From positions 1 through 32,733 of the forward strand of contig JACXUY010000017.1 in assembly GCA_014763665.1 (NCBI GenBank): a stretch of 32,733 bases of DNA, given 5' to 3'. The DNA comes from Gammaproteobacteria bacterium. GTDB lineage: Bacteria > Pseudomonadota > Gammaproteobacteria > Thiomicrospirales > Thiomicrospiraceae. This document shows positions 6,417-15,808 of this stretch, in pieces. Position numbers and translations under genes: made by a program. Under the pieces are notes generated by a model. The model ran no database searches, was not told where the DNA came from, and worked only from the letters and a program-made list of their open reading frames with translations. Each line of letters begins with the position of its first letter. The first letter of the stretch is position 1.

Positions 6417-8071
6417 TGCGTGGTAGTCAACGCGATCGGGTGATTTTTGCCTTAATTGTGCTGGCCTTTGCTGCACTCCTCTTTGGCGCTTGGCGTGTCA
6501 TGATTGAACAAGCCAGTTTCTTGCAGCAAGAAGGGGATAAGCGTCAAATTCGTCATGTCACTTTGCCAGCAGCACGGGGTCCGATTTTAGATAGGCGTGG
6601 TCATGTGTTGGCCATGAGTACGCCGATGATTTCGGTCGCTATCGACCCTAAAACCTTACAGGGGCAGACGGATTATCAAACTTCATTGGCATCGGCATTA
6701 CGTATGCCGCTGGAAGTGGTTCAAGAAAAAATCGAAGCCAATGCGAGTAAACGCTTTTACTATTTGAAGCGTGGTTTGACACCAGAAGCAGCTAAGTTGA
6801 TTGAGCGTTTACCTTTGGAAGGGGTGCATTTAGTTCCTGAGTTTAAGCGTTTTTATCCCTCTGGTGAAGTGATGTCGCACGTGATTGGCTTTACCAATAT
6901 TGATGATAGTGGCATTGAAGGCATTGAGCTGAGTTACAACGATTGGTTGAAAGGCAGCCCAGGCGTACGTAAGGTCATTCGTGATAATTTGGGTCGCGTG
7001 ATTGAAACGGTAGATGAGATTCGTCCGGCGCATGAGGGTAAAGCGCTGACCTTGTCGATTGATCGCGATTTACAGTTTTTTGCCTATCGTGCACTGAAGC
7101 GAGCCATGATTGAGCATCAGGCGAAAGCGGCTGGGTTAGTGCTGTTAGATGTGAAAACAGGTGAGATTTTGGCTATGGTCTCTCAGCCAGGTTTTAATCC
7201 TAACGATCGCTCGCAGGTGACGGCTAATCAAACGCGCAATCGCGTGGTAACGGATGTATTCGAACCGGGTTCTACCATTAAACCGGTTATTGTGGCTGGT
7301 GCGTTAGAACTGGGAACGATTAAACCCGATGCGGTGATTGATACTGGAAATGGCAAATATATGTCAAATGATAAGCTGGTTAAGGACCATCATGGTTATG
7401 GTCAGTTGGACTTGGCGGGCATTTTGCGCAAATCTAGTAATGTGGGCATGGTTAAAATTGTAGAGGGCATGTCGCGAGAGGAAGTGTGGCGTTTTTTACA
7501 TTTCTCCGGCATTGGTCAGGAAACCGGCATTGTTTTTCCCGGTGAGCAAACAGGGCGATTGCGCGATCCGCTAGAGTGGTATCCGGTAACGAAAACAACG
7601 GCTGCCTATGGTTATGGTTATAACGTGACCTTATTACAGTTGGCACGATCTTATGCAGTATTAGCCAATGATGGGGTGTTGTTGCCATCGAGCTTGATCA
7701 AGCTTGAAGGGCTACCCACGCAGGGTAAGCGGGTATTTAAGTCAGAAAATGCGCGTTTGGTGGTGCGCTTGATGGAAGAAGTGGTCAGTATGCAGGGTAC
7801 GGGGCGTAAAGCGGCGATTCCGGGCTATCGGGTAGCAGGCAAAACAGGAACGACACGTAAAGCGAATAAGGGCTATGATTCGGATAAATATCGTGCTTTG
7901 TTTGTGGGCATTGCACCAGCAACAGCTCCCCGTTTCGTAATGGCGGTAACCGTGGAAGAACCCAGTCGCGGAAAATATTATGGTGGGGATGTGGCCGCGC
8001 CCATTTTCAAAGAAGTGATGGAGGAGGCGCTACGCTTGATGGCAGTTCCCCCTGATGATGTGGCGAGATAA
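6413..8071 (+). CDS. ftsI: Septal peptidoglycan transpeptidase FtsI (PBP3)
   Basis: This 552-residue class B penicillin-binding protein cross-links septal peptidoglycan in partnership with FtsW. A membrane anchor lies at about residues 6-28. The dimerisation/pedestal domain opens with ARGPILDRRGHVLA. The transpeptidase domain has the nucleophile motif STIK (Ser287), the SSN triad (341-343) and KTGT (Lys477). Length is close to E. coli FtsI (588). It overlaps ftsL by 4 bp and is followed closely by murE. No truncation or missing catalytic residue is seen. Confidence 0.97.
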   Translation: MMRGSQRDRVIFALIVLAFAALLFGAWRVMIEQASFLQQEGDKRQIRHVTLPAARGPILDRRGHVLAMSTPMISVAIDPKTLQGQTDYQTSLASALRMPLEVVQEKIEANASKRFYYLKRGLTPEAAKLIERLPLEGVHLVPEFKRFYPSGEVMSHVIGFTNIDDSGIEGIELSYNDWLKGSPGVRKVIRDNLGRVIETVDEIRPAHEGKALTLSIDRDLQFFAYRALKRAMIEHQAKAAGLVLLDVKTGEILAMVSQPGFNPNDRSQVTANQTRNRVVTDVFEPGSTIKPVIVAGALELGTIKPDAVIDTGNGKYMSNDKLVKDHHGYGQLDLAGILRKSSNVGMVKIVEGMSREEVWRFLHFSGIGQETGIVFPGEQTGRLRDPLEWYPVTKTTAAYGYGYNVTLLQLARSYAVLANDGVLLPSSLIKLEGLPTQGKRVFKSENARLVVRLMEEVVSMQGTGRKAAIPGYRVAGKTGTTRKANKGYDSDKYRALFVGIAPATAPRFVMAVTVEEPSRGKYYGGDVAAPIFKEVMEEALRLMAVPPDDVAR

Positions 8072-8074
8072 CAA

Positions 8075-9505
8075 ATGAAGACAACGCAAGTGAAAACTTG
8101 GCAAGCCTTATGTGAATGGTTGGGGGTTTTGGGTGAGCAAGATAGCGCGCCCTTGGCGCACTTGACCCGTGATTCACGCCTCTGTCAACAGGGCGATGTG
8201 TTTATTGCTTTGCCAGGAGTGCATCAGCATGCTGCTCATTATGCCCTGCAAGCGCGTGCACAGGGTGCATGGGTCGTCTCTGATGTGATGCGCGAAGGAG
8301 TGCATCTGTGTGTGCCTGATTTGGCGCATCGTTTGGGCGCATTATTGAATTGGTTTTATGATAATCCGAGTCAATCCATGCGCTTGGTCGGTATTACAGG
8401 TACCAATGGCAAGACGTCGGTGAGTCATTATGTGGCGCAGTGGTTGCATCAGCTGGGGGATTCGGTTGCGGTATTGGGCACGGTGGGTAATGGGCGTTGG
8501 GGGCAGTTGCAATCATCAACCCATACCACATTAGATGCGCCTTTATTGTATCGGCAATTGGCGCAATGGCGTGATGAGGGTGTTTCGGTGGTGGTGATGG
8601 AGGTTTCTTCCCATGCCATTCATCAAAATCGGATTGCGGGCTTGTCCTTTGCTGTCGTGGCGTTAACCCAAGTAACGCGAGATCATTTGGATTATCACGG
8701 TTCGATAGCGGCTTATCGTGCCGAAAAAGCGCGTTTATTTACCGATTGGCCAGCACAGGTTGCGGTGTTAAATCTGGACGATGGACTGGGTGCTGAGTTG
8801 GCGTCAACTGTTTCATCAGTATTAACTTATGCGGTGAAGCATGAGGCAGCGCTGATGGCAAGGTCAGTTGATTGTGTCTCTGAAGGCCTGCGTGTTGATC
8901 TCAACTTGAGTCAAACGTCATGGCAGGGGGTGTTGCCGCTTTATGGGTTATTCAATGTTGAAAATGTGTTGTGTGCCTTGGGTTGTATGCAGGGTCTCGG
9001 CATTCCTTTAGCCTCTGTTGTGAAATGCTTACCAACAACGCAACCCGTTGCGGGGCGGATGCAATGGATGCGTCAGCAACCGCGAGTGCTGGTCGATTAT
9101 GCGCATACGCCAGATGCGTTAGAAAAAGCGTTACTGGCACTACGCGCTCACGTGCAGCATGGTCGTGTATGGTTGGTTTTTGGTGCAGGCGGTGACCGTG
9201 ATCAGGGTAAACGTCCCTTAATGGGTGCGGTGGCTAACCGTTATGCTGATGTGGTGATTGTTACCGACGACAATCCTCGCTCGGAGGTTCCAGCTGACAT
9301 TGCCGCCGCAATATTGCAGGCATGTGATAAAGACAAGGCGACCTATATTGCCGATCGCGCAGCAGCGATTTGTCGTGCTATTTTTAATGCCAAGGACAAT
9401 GATGTGGTGTTGATTGCCGGAAAAGGTCATGAAGATTATCAAGAGATAGCGGGTGTGCGTCATCCTTTTTCAGATAGGGAAGTGATTCAACAATGCATGG
9501 CATGA
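8075..9505 (+). CDS. murE: UDP-MurNAc-tripeptide synthetase MurE (meso-DAP adding)
   Basis: This 476-residue cytoplasmic ATP-dependent ligase adds meso-diaminopimelate to UDP-MurNAc-L-Ala-D-Glu. Motifs: HLTRDSR in the N-terminal domain, P-loop GITGTNGKTSVSHY, MEVSSHAI, VDYAHTPDALEKAL, and DNPR at residues 399-402, which marks the meso-DAP-specific enzymes. The C-terminal IAGKGHEDYQ motif is present. It begins three bases after the ftsI stop and ends overlapping murF. Length is typical. Confidence 0.97.
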   Translation: MKTTQVKTWQALCEWLGVLGEQDSAPLAHLTRDSRLCQQGDVFIALPGVHQHAAHYALQARAQGAWVVSDVMREGVHLCVPDLAHRLGALLNWFYDNPSQSMRLVGITGTNGKTSVSHYVAQWLHQLGDSVAVLGTVGNGRWGQLQSSTHTTLDAPLLYRQLAQWRDEGVSVVVMEVSSHAIHQNRIAGLSFAVVALTQVTRDHLDYHGSIAAYRAEKARLFTDWPAQVAVLNLDDGLGAELASTVSSVLTYAVKHEAALMARSVDCVSEGLRVDLNLSQTSWQGVLPLYGLFNVENVLCALGCMQGLGIPLASVVKCLPTTQPVAGRMQWMRQQPRVLVDYAHTPDALEKALLALRAHVQHGRVWLVFGAGGDRDQGKRPLMGAVANRYADVVIVTDDNPRSEVPADIAAAILQACDKDKATYIADRAAAICRAIFNAKDNDVVLIAGKGHEDYQEIAGVRHPFSDREVIQQCMA

Positions 9506-10950
9506 ATTGGACATTGGCTGACATAGCATCGGTTTTAGCGGTAGAAGTGGTTGGCAACCCAGAGGCGTTGATTCAACGGGTCATAACCGATAGTCGTATA
9601 GCCAGTGCCGGCGATTTGTTTGTTGCCTTAGTGGGTGAACGAGCCAATGGACATGATTTTGTGGCTTCGGTAATTGAACAAGGCGCCCTTGCCTTGTTGT
9701 TGACGCAAGCGCCTAAACAGCCTCTATCGGTGCCCTATTTGCTTGTCGAAGATGCAGTAACCGCCATGCAACAATTGGCTGCCGCTTGGCGGTTGAAACA
9801 TCGGCTTAATCCGGTGGTGTTGATCACCGGTAGCAATGGTAAAACCAGTGTCAAAGAAATGATTCGTGCTGGCTTATCGGCACGAGATGGAACAGGCGTA
9901 CTGGCGACGCAAGGTAATTTGAATAATCACCTTGGTGTGCCGATGACGCTTTTGTCTTTGTGTGATGAGCATGATTCGGCGGTGATTGAGGTGGGTGCGA
10001 ATCATGTGGGTGAAATCGCTCAGCTAGGAGCTTTAGCCGCCCCCAGTGTGGCGGTGATTACCAGTATTGGACGAGCCCATGTTGGAGAGTTTGGTTCTTT
10101 AGATAATATTAAACGAGCTAAAGGCGAAATTTGGCAGGCCTTACCCGCAACGGGTGGTGTGGCAGTCGTTCCTGTGGTTGAAGCTGATAGTGAGTTTGAC
10201 GGTTGGTCTTTCTGGCAAGATGCCTTAGCACCGCATAGAGTGATTGCCTTTGGTGACATGACTAACTTGAGTGTTAATCGGGGCTGGCAAGCGTGGGTGG
10301 GTGTGGTTGAGCGTCAAGCAACAGCCGATGGTCAGCTGGTTCGTTTAGCCACCAGTGATTGGGGTGATGCGACGCTTCAGTTACCGATTGCGGGAGCGCA
10401 TCAAGCCAATAACTTTGCAGCGGTGGTGGCTGCTTTGTTGGCATCGGGGTTAAGTTGGCAAAGCATTCAAACTGGGTTGAGTGAAGCTAAGCTACCAGGT
10501 GGGCGTTTACGGTTGTTAACGCCTTTACCAGATTTACTGATTATTGATGATACCTATAATGCCAACGCAAGCTCCATGAAAGCGGCGATTGGTGTGTTAA
10601 TGGAACAATCGGCGAAAACTCATGCCTTTGTTATGGGGCCGATGGGTGAATTGGGTGATGAGTCGCAAGCTTTGCATGAGCAAGTAGTTGATTTCGCTTG
10701 TGAAGCTGGAGTGAAAGCATTCTTGGCTTCAGGGCCATTGAGTGCGTCTTTAGTGCAACGATTTGATGTGCAGCAGCCTTTAGCTGATGTGACTTTGGCT
10801 AGTGAGGATACGCAGCGATTGGCGGAAGCCTTGTGGCAGCTGTATCAACAAAAAGGCTCGATGGCTGTTTTGGTAAAAGGTTCTCGCTCTGCACGTATGG
10901 AACGGGTTGTTGAGGCATTAGTCAAACTGGCCAGTCAGTCGGCCAATTAA
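9502..10950 (+). CDS. murF: UDP-MurNAc-tripeptide:D-Ala-D-Ala ligase MurF
   Basis: This 482-residue Mur ligase adds D-Ala-D-Ala to UDP-MurNAc-tripeptide, completing the cytoplasmic pentapeptide precursor. Motifs: TDSRIASAGDLFVAL (substrate domain), ITGSNGKTSVKEM (P-loop), GNLNNHLGVPMTLL, VIEVGANHVGEIA, IIDDTYNANASSMKAA and VLVKGSRSARMERVV. Two in-frame ATGs are possible (9493 and 9502). I chose 9502 because it forms the usual ATGA overlap with the murE stop and gives the family-like start MNWTLADIASVL. The N-terminus is uncertain by three residues. Confidence 0.96.
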   Translation: MNWTLADIASVLAVEVVGNPEALIQRVITDSRIASAGDLFVALVGERANGHDFVASVIEQGALALLLTQAPKQPLSVPYLLVEDAVTAMQQLAAAWRLKHRLNPVVLITGSNGKTSVKEMIRAGLSARDGTGVLATQGNLNNHLGVPMTLLSLCDEHDSAVIEVGANHVGEIAQLGALAAPSVAVITSIGRAHVGEFGSLDNIKRAKGEIWQALPATGGVAVVPVVEADSEFDGWSFWQDALAPHRVIAFGDMTNLSVNRGWQAWVGVVERQATADGQLVRLATSDWGDATLQLPIAGAHQANNFAAVVAALLASGLSWQSIQTGLSEAKLPGGRLRLLTPLPDLLIIDDTYNANASSMKAAIGVLMEQSAKTHAFVMGPMGELGDESQALHEQVVDFACEAGVKAFLASGPLSASLVQRFDVQQPLADVTLASEDTQRLAEALWQLYQQKGSMAVLVKGSRSARMERVVEALVKLASQSAN

Positions 10951-10965
10951 TTTAATGGGTTAGTA

Positions 10966-12048
10966 ATGATTTTAGAGCTCATGGCTTGGTTGCAGCAGTG
11001 GTTTGGTAGTTTTAATCTATTTAACTATGTTACGTTTCGCGGGCTAATGGCGGCCTTAACCGCTTTGGTGATTTCTTTGTGGGCAGGTCCGGCGGTTATC
11101 CGTTGGTTAACGCGCCTAAAAGTGGGTCAGGCGGTACGTACCGACGGGCCGCAAACCCACTTGGTGAAAAGCGGTACGCCGACGATGGGTGGTGTGCTCA
11201 TCTTGTTGTCTGTGATTGTCAGCGCCCTTCTGTGGAGTGATTGGGATAGCCGCTACGCTTGGCTGTTGATTGTGATGACACTGGGATTTGGTGCTATTGG
11301 TTTTGTCGATGACTATAAGAAAGTGGTGTACAAAGATCCCAAGGGGCTAGCTTCGCGTTGGAAATACTTTTGGCAGTCGGTTTTGGGTTTGCTGGCCGCT
11401 TATTTGATGTTCCAATGGGCGTATTTACCAGCACATACGGAACTGCTGATTCCGTTCGCTAAAAATCTGGTATTTGAGTTGGGTCCTTGGTTCGTGCTGA
11501 TGGCTTACTTTGTTATTGTCGGTACTTCTAATGCGGTCAATTTGACCGACGGCTTGGATGGCTTAGCCATTATGCCAGCGGTATTGGTGTCAGCGGCCTT
11601 GTCGGTGTTTGCTTATTTATCGGGACATGCGGTGTTTGCCGATTACCTGAATATTCCCTTTATTCCTGGTGCAGGAGAAGTGGCTATTTTTGGCGCGGCA
11701 TTGGTCGGTGCTGGGCTGGGTTTCTTGTGGTTCAACACCTACCCAGCGCAAGTGTTTATGGGCGATGTGGGTGCTTTAGCTATTGGAGCTGCCTTGGGAC
11801 TGATGGCGGTTATGGTGCGACAGGAGCTGGTGTTGGTCATTATGGGCGGTATTTTTGTTATGGAAACCTTGTCGGTGATGATTCAGGTCGCCTCGTTCAA
11901 ATTGACAGGCAAGCGCGTGTTCCGCATGGCACCCTTGCATCACCACTTTGAGTTGAAGGGTTGGCCCGAACCGAAAGTGATTGTGCGTTTTTGGATTATT
12001 ACGCTGATTTTGGTTCTGGTTGGCCTAGCCAGTTTGAAGGTTAGGTAA
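10966..12048 (+). CDS. mraY: Phospho-MurNAc-pentapeptide transferase MraY
   Basis: This 360-residue integral membrane enzyme transfers phospho-MurNAc-pentapeptide to undecaprenyl phosphate, making lipid I. It has about ten hydrophobic segments. Family motifs: [25 protein letters not shown] (the DD pair), [32 protein letters not shown], and the [14 protein letters not shown] loop near the C-terminus. Length equals E. coli MraY. It lies 15 bp after murF. Confidence 0.97.
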   Translation: MILELMAWLQQWFGSFNLFNYVTFRGLMAALTALVISLWAGPAVIRWLTRLKVGQAVRTDGPQTHLVKSGTPTMGGVLILLSVIVSALLWSDWDSRYAWLLIVMTLGFGAIGFVDDYKKVVYKDPKGLASRWKYFWQSVLGLLAAYLMFQWAYLPAHTELLIPFAKNLVFELGPWFVLMAYFVIVGTSNAVNLTDGLDGLAIMPAVLVSAALSVFAYLSGHAVFADYLNIPFIPGAGEVAIFGAALVGAGLGFLWFNTYPAQVFMGDVGALAIGAALGLMAVMVRQELVLVIMGGIFVMETLSVMIQVASFKLTGKRVFRMAPLHHHFELKGWPEPKVIVRFWIITLILVLVGLASLKVR

Positions 12049-12051
12049 CTT

Positions 12052-13404
12052 ATGTCGGTATTAGTGGCAGGATTGGGTTTGTCGGGGCAAGCGGCATTGC
12101 GCTTTTTAGTAGCGCAGGGCGATGCCTGTATTTTTGCTTATGATACGCGTGCCGACTTGGATATTCAGTCTTTGCAGCTTAGTTTCCCTCAAGTCACCTT
12201 TGCCTGTGGTGAGTTGCCAGCAAGCTGGGCAAGGCAAGTGCAAATGCTGGTACTCAGTCCAGGCATTGATCCTAAAGCGCCTTGGGTTCAGTCATTGGTG
12301 AATGCGGGCGTGAGTTTGGTCGGTGAAATTGAACTTTTTTGTCGTTCTTTGCCCGCGGACAAACCGGTCGTTGCCATTACTGGCAGTAATGGCAAAAGCA
12401 CGGTCACCACTTTGGTGGGCGAATTATTGAAAGCGCAGGGCTATCAGGTCGCAGTCGGTGGTAATTTGGGTACACCCGCCTTGGACTTACTCATGCAGTC
12501 TGCTGATGTTGATGTGTTTGTGCTGGAATTGTCGAGTTTTCAATTAGAAACGACGCAGAGTTTGTTAGCAACGACGGCTACAGTCTTGAACATCAGTCCC
12601 GACCATCTCGATCGTTATGGCGATATGGCGAATTATATCGCGGCAAAAGCGCCGATTTATCATATGACCCGTTTGGCAGTAGTAAATCGTGATGATGCCG
12701 TCGCGGCTGGTTTGGCCGATGCACGAGTGCCTCAGTTGCGTTTTGGGCTACAAGCTCCTGAACAAGCGGGAGATTATGGCTTAACACAGGTGGATGACGC
12801 GGAATGGTTGAGTCAGTGGTTGTTTGATGAGCCAGCGCCGCGTTTGCTCATGAAAACGGCACAGGTAGCACTGATGGGGCGGCACAATCTGAGTAATTGC
12901 TTGGCCGCTTTGGCCTTGTGTCAGCCGTTCGGCTTGCACATTCAGGTGATTGAACAGGTGTTGTCGCGTTTTGGCGGTTTAGCCCATCGTGCCCAGCTGG
13001 TTCGTAAGCTCAATGGTGTGCATTGGATCAATGATTCTAAAGGAACGAATGTCGGCTCGACAGTTACGGCGTTACAGAGTTTGGGTGCGCAGGCGCGCAT
13101 TATTTTATTAGCTGGTGGTCAGGGTAAAGGGCAGGATTTTTCTGAATTGTCGCAACCATTGGCTGAGTTCGCGCGCGCGCTGATTGTTTTTGGTGAAGAT
13201 GGCGAGCAAATCGCACTTTGTGCACCTGATGGCTGTCCGGTTTATGCTGTTTCAGATATGCCGGCTGCGGTCACGCTGGCAAACAGCTTGGCGCAGGCGG
13301 GTGATGTGGTGTTATTGTCGCCAGCCTGTGCCAGCTTTGATCAATTCCGTAGCTACATGCATCGTGGCGAAGTCTTCACGCAAACGGTGATGCAACTGTC
13401 ATGA
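12052..13404 (+). CDS. murD: UDP-MurNAc-L-Ala:D-Glu ligase MurD
   Basis: This 450-residue Mur ligase adds D-glutamate to UDP-MurNAc-L-alanine. Motifs: VAGLGLSGQAALRFL at the N-terminal nucleotide-like fold, LSPGIDP, AITGSNGKSTVTTLV (P-loop), GGNLGTPALDL, LELSSFQLE, NISPDHLDRYG, WINDSKGTNVGST, and the C-terminal LLSPACASFDQFRSYMHRG signature typical of MurD. The start is three bases after mraY and the end overlaps ftsW. Confidence 0.97.
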   Translation: MSVLVAGLGLSGQAALRFLVAQGDACIFAYDTRADLDIQSLQLSFPQVTFACGELPASWARQVQMLVLSPGIDPKAPWVQSLVNAGVSLVGEIELFCRSLPADKPVVAITGSNGKSTVTTLVGELLKAQGYQVAVGGNLGTPALDLLMQSADVDVFVLELSSFQLETTQSLLATTATVLNISPDHLDRYGDMANYIAAKAPIYHMTRLAVVNRDDAVAAGLADARVPQLRFGLQAPEQAGDYGLTQVDDAEWLSQWLFDEPAPRLLMKTAQVALMGRHNLSNCLAALALCQPFGLHIQVIEQVLSRFGGLAHRAQLVRKLNGVHWINDSKGTNVGSTVTALQSLGAQARIILLAGGQGKGQDFSELSQPLAEFARALIVFGEDGEQIALCAPDGCPVYAVSDMPAAVTLANSLAQAGDVVLLSPACASFDQFRSYMHRGEVFTQTVMQLS

Positions 13405-14687
13405 TGAAGTTGATGAAACGTGGATTTCAAATCCGTCCTTGGCGACTTGAGGATAATGCCTCCATTGATTGGACTTTAGTGGGTGTGATGCTCATGCTTT
13501 CTTGTCTTGGCGTGGTGATGGTGGCGTCCGCATCGGTGGCCATTGCGGAAAGACGCTTTGGTATGGAACTACGCTATGCGTTGCAACAGCTGGTGTTTCT
13601 GTTGGGGTCACTGGTCGTTGCTGTCTGGGTCGTTCAAAAAACAACGCTCAGTTGGTGGAAAGAAAATCGGGGGTTATTGTTACTGATTGCGATGGTATTG
13701 GTGATGATGACTTTGGTATTAGGGCGAGAAATCAATGGTGCTAAACGCTGGCTGAGTTTGGGTTTTTTTAATTTGCAACCGTCCGAGTTTTTGAAACTGA
13801 TTGTCATCGTGTTTATGGCAGCCTACATCGAAAAGAACTTCCAACAACAGCAGGATGCACAGGGTAATCGCGATTGGAAATTAGAAAAAAAACAACAAAT
13901 GCAAGCCATTAAGTTGCTGATGTTGCCCCTAATCCCTATTTTCTTACTACTGTTACTACAACCCGATTTCGGTAGTCTGATGGTAGTGTTGTTGCTGGTT
14001 TTTGCCATGTTATTGATTGCGGGCGCACCCTTGCGGCTATTGCTGTCAGTGGTTCCGTTAGGTTTGGCGCTGGTTGTGGTGATTATTATCGAGCCTTACC
14101 GATTGGCTCGCGTGGTGAGCTTCTTAGATCCGTGGAAGGATGCACAAAATACCGGTTATCAATTGACCCACTCGCTGATGGCGTTGGGGCGGGGTGATTG
14201 GTTTGGTGTTGGTCTGGGTAACAGTGTTGAAAAGCTCTTTTATTTGCCCGATGCCCATACCGATTTTCTGTTTGCCATTTATGGTGAAGAATTTGGTTTC
14301 ATCGGTGTTGTCGCCTTAGTGTTGCTTTATTTAGTGATGATCTGGCGTATTTTCCGCATTGGTCGCGTGGCCGCCGAGCGTGAACAAACCTTCGCCGCGC
14401 TGATTTGTTACGGTGTGGGCGCTTGGGTCGCGCTGCAGGCATTGATTAATATGGGCGCCAATTTGGGGCTGCTGCCGACTAAGGGTTTAACCTTGCCGTT
14501 GGTCAGCTATGGCGGTTCCAGCTTATTAATGTCAATGCTGGCACTGGGCTTGGTGTTACGCATTGATTGGGAAAATCGCCATGCCCATTTGGTGGTGGTC
14601 ATGCCGACCGCTGCCCCTGTGTCGAGCGATCTGGTGGATACCAAAGGTCTGAGAACGAAAATTCATGCAACGGAGAAGTCGGCATGA
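13401..14687 (+). CDS. ftsW: Septal peptidoglycan glycosyltransferase FtsW (SEDS family)
   Basis: This 428-residue SEDS-family membrane glycosyltransferase polymerises septal glycan together with FtsI. About ten transmembrane segments are visible. Family motifs: FFNLQPSEFLKLIVIVF, LLQPDFGSL, DPWKDAQNTGYQLTHSLMALGRG, and the extracytoplasmic loop FYLPDAHTDFLFAIYGEEFGFIG with the essential acidic residue. The C-terminal GLTLPLVSYGGSSLL motif is present. A cytoplasmic insert of charged and Gln-rich residues (near KNFQQQQDAQGNRDWKLEKK) follows the third or fourth helix. It overlaps murD and murG by 4 bp each. Confidence 0.97.
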   Translation: MMKLMKRGFQIRPWRLEDNASIDWTLVGVMLMLSCLGVVMVASASVAIAERRFGMELRYALQQLVFLLGSLVVAVWVVQKTTLSWWKENRGLLLLIAMVLVMMTLVLGREINGAKRWLSLGFFNLQPSEFLKLIVIVFMAAYIEKNFQQQQDAQGNRDWKLEKKQQMQAIKLLMLPLIPIFLLLLLQPDFGSLMVVLLLVFAMLLIAGAPLRLLLSVVPLGLALVVVIIIEPYRLARVVSFLDPWKDAQNTGYQLTHSLMALGRGDWFGVGLGNSVEKLFYLPDAHTDFLFAIYGEEFGFIGVVALVLLYLVMIWRIFRIGRVAAEREQTFAALICYGVGAWVALQALINMGANLGLLPTKGLTLPLVSYGGSSLLMSMLALGLVLRIDWENRHAHLVVVMPTAAPVSSDLVDTKGLRTKIHATEKSA

Positions 14688-15793
14688 AGGTGATGATTGC
14701 CGCAGCAGGAACGGGTGGTCATGTGTTTCCCGGTTTAGCGGTAGCTGAAATGCTCAAACAACAAGGTCATGCTGTGGTGTGGTTGGGAACAGAACAGGGA
14801 AAAGTGGTGCAGTGGGTGGAGCAGGCCAGTGTGCCCTTTTGTGCCATTGCCATGCGGGGTGTGCGTGGTAAGGGCTGGCGCGGCTGGTTGGCGGCGCCCG
14901 TTCAGTTGTGGCAAGCCTTTCGACAGGCTTTACAGCACTTGCGTGAGCAAAGCCCTGATGTGGTGTTGGTGATGGGGGGGTATGTCTCTGTTCCAGCTGG
15001 TTTGGCAGCTCGTTGGTTGCGCATTCCTTTGGTCGTGCACGAACAAAATTCCATTGTGGGTTTGAGTAATCGTTTGTTGGCGCCGCTGAGCCAGTCCTTG
15101 CTATTGGGCTTGCCTTTGCAGTCAGTGCCAATGGGATGGGCTCGAGCGCATTGGGTAGGTAATCCCTTGCGTGCTATGTTGCAGCGTCAGGTCAAGACAG
15201 CTCCAGCTCGACCCTTACGCGTTTTGGTTATCGGTGGTAGCCAAGGAGCGCAGTTCCTCAATGAATGCTTGCCAGAGGTGATGCGCGATTGGTCAGCGCG
15301 TCACGAGCTGAGCTTGTGGCATCAAACTGGCTCACAGATGCAGGTACAAGTTGAAACAGCTTATCAGCAAGCTGGTGTGAAGGCGCGTGTTACCAGCTTT
15401 ATTCAGGATATGGGTGAAGCCTATGCATGGGCGGATGTGGTGATTGCGCGAGCAGGGGCGTTAACGGTCACAGAGTTGCTGCAAGTGGCACGCCCAGCCG
15501 TGTTCATTCCTTTTCCCCATGCGGTCGATGACCATCAGTACACCAATAGTCTTGTGCTGGTTCAGATCGGCGTGGCCGATGTGCTGCGTCAATCAGAAGC
15601 GAGTGTTGAGGCATTACGTGACCGATTGAGCGATTACCTTTACAATCCTCAATCTTTAAGTCATCGCTATGCACTGCTCAATCAGCAAGCGGAAAACAAA
15701 GCAGCGGAAAAGGTCGTGCAAATTTTAATGGACGTGGTGATGTCATCGCATACCGAAGGTCTCACAACGAAAACCACAACAGAAAAAGAATAA
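14684..15793 (+). CDS. murG: UDP-GlcNAc:lipid I GlcNAc transferase MurG
   Basis: This 369-residue peripheral membrane GT-B enzyme adds GlcNAc to lipid I to make lipid II. Motifs: AAAGTGGHVFPGLAVAE (glycine loop), RGVRGKGW, VVLVMGGYVSVPAGLAA, VVHEQNSIVGLSNRLL, VIGGSQGAQFLNE, and ADVVIARAGALTVTELLQVARPAVFIPFPHAVDDHQ. The open frame runs 39 codons further upstream inside ftsW, but the ATG at 14684 gives the family N-terminus, has GGAGAA upstream, and overlaps the ftsW stop. The C-terminal Thr/Glu/Lys tail is slightly longer than in E. coli. Confidence 0.97.
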   Translation: MKVMIAAAGTGGHVFPGLAVAEMLKQQGHAVVWLGTEQGKVVQWVEQASVPFCAIAMRGVRGKGWRGWLAAPVQLWQAFRQALQHLREQSPDVVLVMGGYVSVPAGLAARWLRIPLVVHEQNSIVGLSNRLLAPLSQSLLLGLPLQSVPMGWARAHWVGNPLRAMLQRQVKTAPARPLRVLVIGGSQGAQFLNECLPEVMRDWSARHELSLWHQTGSQMQVQVETAYQQAGVKARVTSFIQDMGEAYAWADVVIARAGALTVTELLQVARPAVFIPFPHAVDDHQYTNSLVLVQIGVADVLRQSEASVEALRDRLSDYLYNPQSLSHRYALLNQQAENKAAEKVVQILMDVVMSSHTEGLTTKTTTEKE

Positions 15794-15808
15794 TAGGAAT
15801 AGTCAACA